Assembly (NCBI GenBank): GCA_000431795.1
Contig: FR887370.1
Span: forward strand, 64,357-75,364
From: Clostridium sp. CAG:302
GTDB lineage: Bacteria > Bacillota_I > Bacilli_A > RF39 > UBA660
Reading direction: 5' to 3'
DNA length: 11,008 nucleotides
Below, one piece after another: positions 1 through 6,486 of the stretch (its first letter is position 1; each line of letters begins with the position of its first letter). The notes beneath the pieces are model-generated. The model was not told where the DNA came from. It saw only the letters and a list, made by a program, of their open reading frames with translations, and did not search any database. The position numbers were made by a program, and so were the translations under genes.

Positions 1-163
1 GTGCTCTTCCTTTTACAGATAGTTTTTGCATAGTATTAGAAATATGATTTCTAACTGTTTTCTCACTAATATTTAAAATATCAGCTATTTCTTTCGTACT
101 TTTATTATCCACTAGTAACGAAAATACTTCTTTTTCTCTTTTGGTTAATATACCTTTACTCAT
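1..163 (-). CDS. gerE: GerE-type LuxR-family sporulation transcription factor, 3' part outside window
   Basis: Only the first 54 codons are present; the frame runs open off the left edge. The start ATG is at 163-161, preceded by a Shine-Dalgarno-like AGTGAGG. The product begins MSKGILTKREKEVF and continues with LLV, KEIA, ISEKTVRNHISN and MQKLSVKGR. These are the helix-turn-helix residues of GerE, the 74-residue stand-alone LuxR-type DNA-binding protein that acts in the mother cell late in sporulation, activating or repressing sigma-K-dependent coat genes. The match to remembered B. subtilis GerE is close across the whole segment, including the TKRE and RNHISN motifs and the absence of a receiver domain. 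The N-terminus is slightly shorter than in B. subtilis. It lies 93 bases downstream of spoIIIAH on the same strand, which supports a sporulation role. A 13-bp inverted repeat covers its ribosome binding site. The alternative is another small GerE-like LuxR regulator, which cannot be excluded without the C-terminus. Confidence 0.86.
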   Translation of the reverse strand, partial: MSKGILTKREKEVFSLLVDNKSTKEIADILNISEKTVRNHISNTMQKLSVKGRA

Positions 164-247
164 AAATACCTCACTTCCCTTGTACATAGGGTGGTCAATG
201 TCTTTTCATATTATTGTATTCCTATATTAAAATAAAGTGAGGTATTT
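164..247 (-). promoter_or_regulatory. Inverted repeat sequestering the gerE ribosome binding site
   Basis: The perfect 13-bp inverted repeat AAATACCTCACTT (164-176) and AAGTGAGGTATTT (235-247) has a 58-base loop. In the minus-strand transcript the second arm carries the gerE Shine-Dalgarno (AGTGAGG) and ends exactly at the base before the gerE ATG. The first arm begins about 9 bases after the spoIIIAH stop. Pairing would hide the gerE ribosome binding site in any transcript reading through from spoIIIAH. A transcript starting inside the loop would lack the first arm and stay translatable. The repeat is seen directly; the regulatory role is inferred. No clear sigma-K or sigma-E promoter was identified in the loop. 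Confidence 0.55.
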
Positions 248-256
248 TAACCTAAT

Positions 257-745
257 TTAATTAAATTTTACCGAAATATACATCTTATTGTCAAACTCTT
301 TTTGAACTAGTCGCATTATCTCATTAGCTTTAGAGGTATTAGAATCATCTGAATCGAGTACCACTCTTACATTATCACCATCTATTTTAACAAAATTATC
401 ACAACTGCACATTTCTTTTATCTTAGTTTCTATTGTCTCTTCTTTAGAAGAATTTTTATTTATTAATTTTAATTCTTCAAAATAATTGTTTTTTTCTTCG
501 ATACTGACACTTTTATCAGTAATTTTTTCTTTCAAGCTATTTATTTTTTCTTTAACTGTGGTATCATCTTCTACTTTAAGAGAAGTAACTACACTTGATT
601 CCTTTATTTCTGTACTTGTAGTTTCTGATTCTTTATTTGATAAATCTTTATCAAATACTTCATTAGGCATTGTTACATAATAAATAGATAATACTAATAC
701 TAAACTAAATAATGTTAAAAACCATAAATTTTTCTTATTAATCAT
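257..745 (-). CDS. spoIIIAH: Stage III sporulation protein AH (SpoIIIAH)
   Basis: SpoIIIAH is a mother-cell membrane protein that pairs across the intermembrane space with forespore SpoIIQ to form the feeding-tube channel needed for late forespore gene expression. This 162-residue protein opens with INKKNLWFLTLFSLVLVLSIYY, closely matching the family N-terminus (KKQTVWLLTMLSLVVVLSVYY in B. subtilis), and has a single transmembrane segment at about residues 6-25. A Ser/Thr/Glu-rich linker (about 26-60) leads to the YscJ/FliF-like ring-building domain (about 62-162), with KEKI, EEKNNYFEEL, ETKIKEM and the final SKANEIMRLVQKEF segment. It is shorter than the roughly 218-residue B. subtilis protein, mainly through the linker. 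The start ATG is preceded by AGAGGAAAG. In B. subtilis it is the last gene of the spoIIIAA-AH operon. Here the upstream gene is not spoIIIAG and is separated by a terminator-like hairpin, so the gene appears detached from the operon. Cys113 and Cys115 are unexpected; I do not know their role. Confidence 0.88.
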   Translation of the reverse strand: MINKKNLWFLTLFSLVLVLSIYYVTMPNEVFDKDLSNKESETTSTEIKESSVVTSLKVEDDTTVKEKINSLKEKITDKSVSIEEKNNYFEELKLINKNSSKEETIETKIKEMCSCDNFVKIDGDNVRVVLDSDDSNTSKANEIMRLVQKEFDNKMYISVKFN

Positions 746-789
746 ATTCTTTCCTCTTCTTTCTATTTAAATATATTAGTAATAAGAAA

Positions 790-814
790 AAAATATGAAA
801 TAAATTCATATTTT
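790..814 (-). terminator. AT-rich terminator hairpin after the small membrane protein gene
   Basis: On the minus strand a 10-bp stem (AAAATATGAA pairing with TTCATATTTT) closes a 5-base loop and runs into a run of seven T. The stem starts at the base immediately after the stop codon at 817-815. All pairs are A-T except one near the loop, so it is thermodynamically weak, but its position and T tail fit an intrinsic terminator separating the surface-protein operon from spoIIIAH. Confidence 0.5.
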
Positions 815-1234
815 TTAGCTTCTTTTATAATAAATGATAGTTTGTTCCTCTTTTGAAATTTCTTGTTTTAATATTAGCATATTAGTATCTTCTAAAGTAA
901 CATAATATTTGCCTTTTAAATACCAATCATTATCTTTAATATTTAAGATACCGCCTTCATATGTATAATTTGCTGTGCCACACTCGATATTATCATCACT
1001 ATTATAGTAGCAAAGTTTCATATTATTATTTTTTTGTAATTCAATAACACATCTCCATGGAACCATATTAGAAGTTTCTTTTCCATCTAATATAGTTTTA
1101 TTTTCTTCAAGTGTCCATGTTCCATATAGTTCTTCTATTTTTATATTATTTCTATTTGTAATATAAATAATAGTTACAAAAATAATTGCAAATACTAGTA
1201 CTAATAGTAGTATAATTAATATCTTTTTTTTCAT
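815..1234 (-). CDS. Small membrane-anchored protein, possibly lipocalin-like beta domain
   Basis: I do not recognise this 139-residue protein as a named gene. Residues 1-27 are a Lys-rich start (MKKKILIILLLVLVFAIIF) followed by a long hydrophobic stretch, an uncleaved signal anchor by appearance, with no lipobox cysteine. The remainder, from about residue 33, looks beta-rich and opens with LYGTWTLEENKT. Such a GTW motif starts small lipocalin-like or META/NEAT-like beta-barrel domains, and the segment CVIELQKNNNMKLCYYN suggests strand pairs with possible disulfides (Cys62, Cys75, Cys86). It is probably exported with its C-terminus outside. Its start lies 12 bases after the stop of the upstream prepilin-like gene. 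The stop TAG of that gene is embedded in this gene's Shine-Dalgarno (TAGAGGTGA), so the two are almost certainly co-transcribed and translationally coupled. The coding region begins with an A8 run right after the start codon, a possible slippage site. The function is unknown, perhaps accessory to the large surface protein. Confidence 0.75.
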   Translation of the reverse strand: MKKKILIILLLVLVFAIIFVTIIYITNRNNIKIEELYGTWTLEENKTILDGKETSNMVPWRCVIELQKNNNMKLCYYNSDDNIECGTANYTYEGGILNIKDNDWYLKGKYYVTLEDTNMLILKQEISKEEQTIIYYKRS

Positions 1235-1246
1235 AATATTTCACCT

Positions 1247-3853
1247 CTAATTACATGCATCATAAGTTCCTGTACAACTACCATTTGGCTTTTGCTGATA
1301 TACTCTACACTGGTTATTTACGCATGCAGCACCACATGAATTACTAGCACTACATTGACTATCTTTAGTACAATAGCCACATGGTTTTACGGGAGAACCG
1401 CCAGTACCACCACCACCACCACTACTAGGGCAATACCAATTAGCCTTAAGTTCAATATTATATTCATCGCTATCAACATCAAACCACTGCCTAATGACTT
1501 TACTTTCTGGATAATAGTACCAACCATATAGTGAGCAGCCGCTTCTTGATATCCTTGGCATAGTAATATTCGTTAAATAATAACTACTATCAAAGGTATA
1601 CCTTACTCCTGCGGTGGCCATAAAGAAGAATTCTGTAGTGCCATCACTAAATTTACCTCCATCAGCATAAAATGTAACTTTATGACATTGTGTTAAATTA
1701 TTTCTGAGAATAGTGCCTGATGTACTTTGTTTATTCTTTGATGTGTAGTTACATCTTGCATCAGCGCTTGAAGCAGAATCACATGTAGTAATATAATAGT
1801 AATCACTACCTGAACATCTATAATCATTAATAGAATCTTCCTTAATCCAATTAACATATAATGTTACTTCACAATCTGAATTAGATGCATCACATAAATC
1901 ATTGACATCATATCTAGTTGCTTGATTAAATGTATTTTTTGCATCATTATACCATTCTTTACCACTAACTGCTTTATAGCCACTTCTTACAATATTTATA
2001 TATGCAGGATTATTATAATTATATAAACCATTCGAACCTAACATATCACCATAATTATATGCTTCTATTATTGTACTTCCGTTTAATGTTACATATGATC
2101 CACTTGTACTATAAGCAGAATTATTAGTATTTAATTGACCACCATTAACATTATATTTAATTTTAATTTTATTTGCCTTCCAGCCAGCATAGACTGTTAT
2201 ATTTTTTGTATAGTTATATGTATCAGATGATAAATATTGTGCTACTCTTCGGCCTTCATTTACACCATATGTTAAATAATGGTTATATAATTTATCTGCA
2301 TCATAATTAAAAGCATTATATAAATCTGGATTTGTATCAGCATAATAATTTAAAGGTTTGTCTTTGTAATCAGGGTTATACCATCCAATAAAAGTATAGC
2401 CTTTCCTTTTTGGAGTACATAAAGTACCAATTTGTGAATTATAATTAACAGTCTTTGATGTACATCCACTTCCATTATTATTATTATATGTTATGGTATA
2501 TGTTGACAATTTAGTTATTGGATAATATGTTTCACTCTTATTTATAGATTTTGAAATATTTACATTCCAACTGCTTGTTGTAGCACTACTATTAGTATTC
2601 CAACCAACTACACTATATCCTGCTTTTTTTATAATTGGAGAAGTAATAGTACAACTTTTATTTCTATCTGCTAAACATAACTTTTTAATATCACTAGTTT
2701 GTCCACCAATTGTATCAGCAGTTCCTCTACTAAATATAGTTATATAAGAACTAAAACTTTTTGTACTTGACTTAGAATTATTACTTTTATCTCTTGTTTC
2801 AGCAGTAACATCAAAATCCCCATTCTCTGTATAAGAAAGTATTACTTCTTTATCTGATACTTTATACCAAGAATTAATTGATATTTCCTTGGTCTCTTTA
2901 TCACAAACATAATTATTTGTTATAGTACTTAATGTACACTTCTTTACATTTTTATTAGATGTAGCATTAATATCAGATTTAAAATAATGATTACCATTTT
3001 GATTACCATTTTCATCTATTATATTGGTATCATCATAAGTTATCTTAATACTATCATTACCATTTATGCTTATAGTAGGTTCTTTTATATCTAGTGTTTT
3101 AATATTTTTTGTAGTACATGCCTCTGAATCATTACTTGATGTCATACATACTCTTATGTCATATCCCGTATTTGATTCTAGTCCTGTAATCTTACATTTA
3201 TTACCATTAATTGTAGTATTGTTATTTTCTATAAATTCTGCATTTCCGCCATCAATTCTACTCTTAGCATAGCTGCATTTCCTTTCTGTTATATTACTAC
3301 TAGTACCATCTTTAGTTTTAAACTCGGCATCAGTAAATTCTGCAATTATAGTATCAGTATATGTTTCTTCCCCTTTAATAGTAGGGAGTTTCTTTATATT
3401 TTCTGGTTTTTTACCACCAGTGCAATAATTAAATGCCTCTATTTTATCCGTTTCATTCTCACTAATTTGTGGTGTTAAAACAAATTCTTTTTTTATTACT
3501 TTAGTAGTTTTATCTTTTACTACTGCTATATAATCATTTAAACTTATGCTATTACCTTCAACACTCTTAGCATTTTTATCTAAAAGACCCTTATTAATAA
3601 GTTCTTGTATTGTAGTACAAAAATATATATTATTAGATTTATTAGAAGCCTTCCAAGTATCATCAGTGTATTCACCTGAATATGTTCGTGCAGACTCTTT
3701 TATACCACTTACTGATATTGTTGTACTAGTAGTTTTAGCCTTATCTACTGAACTAATAATACCATAAGTTGTTAAACCTAATACTAAACCTATTATTAAT
3801 ATTGTGGCTAATAACTCTATTAAAGTAAAACCCTTATTAGATAATTTCTTCAT
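1247..3853 (-). CDS. Large prepilin-like multidomain surface protein (InlB-type repeats, Cys-rich C-terminus), paralogue B
   Basis: This 868-residue protein starts with a type IV prepilin-like leader, MKKLSNKG^FTLIELLATI, with the cleavage point after Gly8, Glu13 as the +5 glutamate and a hydrophobic helix to about residue 30. Following domains by eye are: a prepilin-like head (about 37-150); an Fn3-like domain (about 156-256); a beta domain (about 259-368); and InlB B-repeat/Listeria-Bacteroides-repeat-like modules, roughly 371-450, 451-558, 562-670 and 724-807, shown by GYxxxGW and YAGW-type motifs. A Gly-rich linker (about 811-820) leads to a C-terminal segment with eight cysteines (825-867). 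The second repeat carries an insertion with a YADTNPDLYNAF and NHYLTYGVNEGR motif. It is far larger than normal pseudopilins (100-200 residues). It is probably held in the membrane by the helix, with repeats exposed for adhesion; pilus assembly is unproven. No pilus assembly or prepilin peptidase gene is in the window. The start is supported by GGTAGGTGAT before ATG and a promoter at 3877-3905. Large blocks match paralogue A upstream. Confidence 0.85.
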   Translation of the reverse strand: MKKLSNKGFTLIELLATILIIGLVLGLTTYGIISSVDKAKTTSTTISVSGIKESARTYSGEYTDDTWKASNKSNNIYFCTTIQELINKGLLDKNAKSVEGNSISLNDYIAVVKDKTTKVIKKEFVLTPQISENETDKIEAFNYCTGGKKPENIKKLPTIKGEETYTDTIIAEFTDAEFKTKDGTSSNITERKCSYAKSRIDGGNAEFIENNNTTINGNKCKITGLESNTGYDIRVCMTSSNDSEACTTKNIKTLDIKEPTISINGNDSIKITYDDTNIIDENGNQNGNHYFKSDINATSNKNVKKCTLSTITNNYVCDKETKEISINSWYKVSDKEVILSYTENGDFDVTAETRDKSNNSKSSTKSFSSYITIFSRGTADTIGGQTSDIKKLCLADRNKSCTITSPIIKKAGYSVVGWNTNSSATTSSWNVNISKSINKSETYYPITKLSTYTITYNNNNGSGCTSKTVNYNSQIGTLCTPKRKGYTFIGWYNPDYKDKPLNYYADTNPDLYNAFNYDADKLYNHYLTYGVNEGRRVAQYLSSDTYNYTKNITVYAGWKANKIKIKYNVNGGQLNTNNSAYSTSGSYVTLNGSTIIEAYNYGDMLGSNGLYNYNNPAYINIVRSGYKAVSGKEWYNDAKNTFNQATRYDVNDLCDASNSDCEVTLYVNWIKEDSINDYRCSGSDYYYITTCDSASSADARCNYTSKNKQSTSGTILRNNLTQCHKVTFYADGGKFSDGTTEFFFMATAGVRYTFDSSYYLTNITMPRISRSGCSLYGWYYYPESKVIRQWFDVDSDEYNIELKANWYCPSSGGGGGTGGSPVKPCGYCTKDSQCSASNSCGAACVNNQCRVYQQKPNGSCTGTYDACN
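2944..3058. repeat. Near-identical 115-bp block shared with 5535-5649 in the paralogous gene
   Basis: This internal stretch of paralogue B matches 5535-5649 of paralogue A at an offset of 2591 bases with a single mismatch (position 2971), including 87 identical bases at 2972-3058. It encodes the segment NSIKITYDDTN-IIDENGNQNG-HYFKSD-NATSNKNV on the minus strand. Flanking codons diverge much more, so identity is patchy rather than uniform. This suggests recent gene conversion or very strong constraint on this block. Confidence 0.85.
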
Positions 3854-3876
3854 TCTTTATCACCTACCATAATTAA

Positions 3877-3905
3877 ATTATACAGTAAAAGGTAAAAAAG
3901 AGCAA
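3877..3905 (-). promoter_or_regulatory. Sigma-A-type promoter of prepilin-like paralogue B
   Basis: On the minus strand TTGCTC (3905-3900) is followed by a 17-base spacer and a perfect TATAAT (3882-3877). The expected start would leave a 5' leader of only about 15-20 bases before the ATG at 3853, just enough for the ribosome binding site. The same -35, spacing and -10 recur upstream of the paralogue at 6429, offset by exactly 2576 bases as are the two start codons, which strongly supports function. An ATAATT-T-AATTAT palindrome overlaps the -10 in both copies. Confidence 0.75.
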
Positions 3906-3971
3906 GATATTTTATAACTGAAATATAATGTATTTCTTGCTTGCTTAAACAATAAGAAAAATTTGTATAAA

Positions 3972-4001
3972 AAAACAAGTATTTTAATATTTACTTGTTT
4001 T
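3972..4001 (-). terminator. Intrinsic terminator after prepilin-like paralogue A
   Basis: On the minus strand a 10-bp perfect stem (AAAACAAGTA with TACTTGTTTT) encloses a 10-base AT-rich loop and ends in a run of seven T. It lies 58 bases beyond the stop codon of paralogue A and about 70 bases upstream of the promoter of paralogue B. The two large genes are therefore probably separate transcription units. The remaining intergenic bases (3906-3971 and 4002-4059) show nothing else recognisable. Confidence 0.65.
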
Positions 4002-4059
4002 CTTACTTTCTATTAATTTTTTTTAAGTAGTTTTTTATTATAATTAAATATTTGTCTTT

Positions 4060-6429
4060 TTATCGAGTCCAACACCAATGTGTAACATTTGGTTTGTATT
4101 TATTTTTCCAAGCACACATATATTTTCCTTCTTTTTCTGTTTTTCCACTCTTCATATTTGTATCACAATATAAATTAATTAAATTACCTCCTGCAACACC
4201 GCAATCAGCATCTTCATTACAAGTACAATTTAACAATTTTCCTTCACCAGAATCACCGCCTGAGCCTCCAGAACCGCCAGAACTGGTTGGACAAGTTAAT
4301 TTACTTCTACTATCAACCAAATAATCTTTCCAGTTACCATCTGAACCTGTTCCACCTTTTGACATGTAGCATTTATCATCAACCTCATACCACCAATCAT
4401 TAACTAGCTTAGTTCTTACTTTAACTGGTACACCGCAGGCATAAGCTGTAACTATAGAGTAACTTGTTCCTGAACCACTACGGCAATTTAAACCAATATT
4501 AGCATTTATATACATTGTTTTTGTACTAACTTCAGTCCAATTAACTCCAAGCGTTATTGTACAATCAGTTTTACTAGCATCACAGAAATCACTAGCTTTA
4601 TATGTATTTGTATCTTGACTATATGTTTGCTTAGTACAGTTTCCACTTAAACATTTCCATTCTGCTCCACTTACACCTTCATAACCATTTCTCATAATAT
4701 TTAAATAACTTGAATTATTATAATTAGGTAATCCAGTAGACATAATAGTATCATTATAATACATTGAATGTAAATTACTACCATTTTTAGTAACTATACC
4801 ATTTGCATCTACTGAATATGCTGCCGTAGATATCAAGGTACCACCATTAACACTAAAGTTTATTATTACTCTATTTCTACGCCACTGAGCATACATAGTT
4901 ATATCACTATTACCAGAATATGTTGCACCAGCAGAATATGAGGTTCCATTACCAGCACTACTAGTATTCCAATTAACAAACGTATATCCTGTTCTAATAG
5001 GTTTACTAGTACTTAAAGTTATGTTTTTATTATGTTCTTTTACTTGATTACTAGGCGCACCACTTCCACCATTAGCATTATATTTTATAGTATACGTCTT
5101 TAATTTTACTATTGGAAAATATGTTTCACTCTTATTTATATTTTTTGAAGTGTTTTGTGACCAAGTACTTGTCATAGCATTACTATCGGTGTTCCAACCA
5201 ACTACATTATATCCTGCTTTTTTTATAATTGGAGAAGTAATAGTACATGTTTCATCCTTATTTACCAAACACAATTTTTTAATATCATTAGTTTGTCCAC
5301 CAATTGTATCAGCAGTTCCTCTACTAAATATAATCTTATATAAACTATAGTTTTTATCAGTAGATTTATAATTACCACTCTTGTCTCTAGTTACCGCAGC
5401 TATAGTAATATCTCCACTATTTGTATAAGATAATTTAACTTCTTTGTCATCTACTTTATACCATTTATCTTCTGTAATATTTATAGTACTATCACTACTA
5501 CAAGAAAAAGTTTCTCCCTCTTCGTTACAAGTACTTACATTTTTATTAGATGTAGCATTAACATCAGATTTAAAATAATGATTACCATTTTGATTACCAT
5601 TTTCATCTATTATATTGGTATCATCATAAGTTATCTTAATACTATCATTTGTATTTATATTTATACTTGGAGATTTTACTTCTTTTGTTTTAACTATTTC
5701 TGGAGTAGAACAAGCACGTGAATCATTTTTTGATGTCATACAAACTTTAACATAATAGTTTTTGTTTTGCACTAATCCTTCAATCTTACACTCTTTATTA
5801 GTGATTGTACCTTTGCTTGTAAAATTACCACTGGTAGTTTCGTCATAAAGACATTCTCTCTTTTTAATATTACTAACATTACCATCTTTAGTTTTAAATT
5901 CGGCATCTGTAAATTCTGCAATTATAGTATCAGTATATGTATTTTTTTTGTTAATGATAGGCAATTTCTTTATATCTTCTGGTTTAATATTACCAGTACA
6001 ATATTGATGTGCCTCGTGTTTTTCTTCATCTTCATTGAAGGCTTGTAAAGCTAAAACAAATTCTTTTTTTATTACCTTAGTAGTTTTATCTTTTACTACT
6101 GCTATATAATCATTTAAACCTATTGTATTACCTTCAACATTTTTAGCATTTTTATCTAAAAGACCCTTATTAATAAGTTCTTGTATTGTAGTACAAAAAT
6201 ATATATTATTAAGTTTATTAGAAGCCTTCCAAGTATCATCAGTGTATTCATTTGAATATGTTCTAGCAGCTTCTTTTATACCAGCTAATGTTAATTTTGA
6301 GCCTTCATCTTTAGCACTTTTTACTGAACTAATAATACCATATGTTGTTAGACCTAATACTAAACCTATTATTAATATTGTGGCTAATAACTCTATTAAA
6401 GTAAATCCTTTATTTGATAACTTCTTCAT
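4060..6429 (-). CDS. Large prepilin-like multidomain surface protein (InlB-type repeats, SH3-like domain, Cys-rich C-terminus), paralogue A
   Basis: This 789-residue protein shares residues 1-36 exactly with paralogue B: MKKLSNKG^FTLIELLATI, a type IV prepilin-like leader with Glu13 and a hydrophobic helix to about residue 30. Domains by eye are: prepilin-like head (37-150); Fn3-like (about 158-248); a beta domain (about 252-360); and InlB B-repeat-like modules at about 363-445, 444-516 (YTIKYNANGGSGAPSN to ITMYAQW, the most canonical) and 520-632. A bacterial SH3-like domain follows (about 637-712, with MYINANIGLNCRSGSGTSYS and a WWYEVDD motif). A Gly/Ser linker (715-728) leads to a C-terminal segment with six cysteines (735, 737, 743, 755, 772, 786). 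The SH3-like domain is absent from paralogue B and could bind peptidoglycan or a surface glycan; this is family knowledge, not shown here. The start is supported by GGTAGGTGAT before ATG. Its promoter lies just after the priA stop. The likely role is a cell-surface adhesin-like protein; alternatives are a true minor pilin or a non-pilus membrane protein reusing the prepilin anchor. Confidence 0.85.
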   Translation of the reverse strand: MKKLSNKGFTLIELLATILIIGLVLGLTTYGIISSVKSAKDEGSKLTLAGIKEAARTYSNEYTDDTWKASNKLNNIYFCTTIQELINKGLLDKNAKNVEGNTIGLNDYIAVVKDKTTKVIKKEFVLALQAFNEDEEKHEAHQYCTGNIKPEDIKKLPIINKKNTYTDTIIAEFTDAEFKTKDGNVSNIKKRECLYDETTSGNFTSKGTITNKECKIEGLVQNKNYYVKVCMTSKNDSRACSTPEIVKTKEVKSPSININTNDSIKITYDDTNIIDENGNQNGNHYFKSDVNATSNKNVSTCNEEGETFSCSSDSTINITEDKWYKVDDKEVKLSYTNSGDITIAAVTRDKSGNYKSTDKNYSLYKIIFSRGTADTIGGQTNDIKKLCLVNKDETCTITSPIIKKAGYNVVGWNTDSNAMTSTWSQNTSKNINKSETYFPIVKLKTYTIKYNANGGSGAPSNQVKEHNKNITLSTSKPIRTGYTFVNWNTSSAGNGTSYSAGATYSGNSDITMYAQWRRNRVIINFSVNGGTLISTAAYSVDANGIVTKNGSNLHSMYYNDTIMSTGLPNYNNSSYLNIMRNGYEGVSGAEWKCLSGNCTKQTYSQDTNTYKASDFCDASKTDCTITLGVNWTEVSTKTMYINANIGLNCRSGSGTSYSIVTAYACGVPVKVRTKLVNDWWYEVDDKCYMSKGGTGSDGNWKDYLVDSRSKLTCPTSSGGSGGSGGDSGEGKLLNCTCNEDADCGVAGGNLINLYCDTNMKSGKTEKEGKYMCAWKNKYKPNVTHWCWTR
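5535..5649. repeat. Partner copy of the 115-bp block in paralogue A
   Basis: This is the direct-repeat partner of 2944-3058; the one difference changes Ile to Val in the protein. The two copies are in the same orientation about 2.6 kb apart, so homologous recombination between them would fuse the two genes into a chimera and delete the promoter between them. Confidence 0.85.
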
Positions 6430-6452
6430 TCTCTATCACCTACCATAATTAA

Positions 6453-6481
6453 ATTATATAGTAAAAAGAAAAAAAGAGCAA
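6453..6481 (-). promoter_or_regulatory. Sigma-A-type promoter of prepilin-like paralogue A
   Basis: On the minus strand TTGCTC (6481-6476), a 17-base spacer of almost pure T (runs of 7 and 5) and TATAAT (6458-6453) lie upstream of the ATG at 6429. The -35 starts only five bases beyond the priA stop codon. This makes paralogue A separately transcribed despite the tiny gap, although read-through from priA is possible. The layout is conserved with the promoter at 3877-3905. Confidence 0.75.
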
Positions 6482-6486
6482 GATTT

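Noticed and set aside
746..814. Sigma-E-type promoter for spoIIIAH
   Set aside because: Expected from biology, but no pair of -35 and -10 elements with proper spacing could be found by eye; the CATA-like element lies inside the terminator stem.
3906..3960. AGCAAGA and TCTTGCT inverted repeat upstream of the paralogue B promoter
   Set aside because: The arms are only seven bases with a long AT-rich loop, and the second arm overlaps the -35 region. It may be chance.
4052..4324. Plus-strand open frames opposite the large genes (also near 486, 3066, 3546, 5150, 6242 and 6774)
   Set aside because: They are antisense shadows of well-supported minus-strand genes, with no ribosome binding site or recognisable domain.
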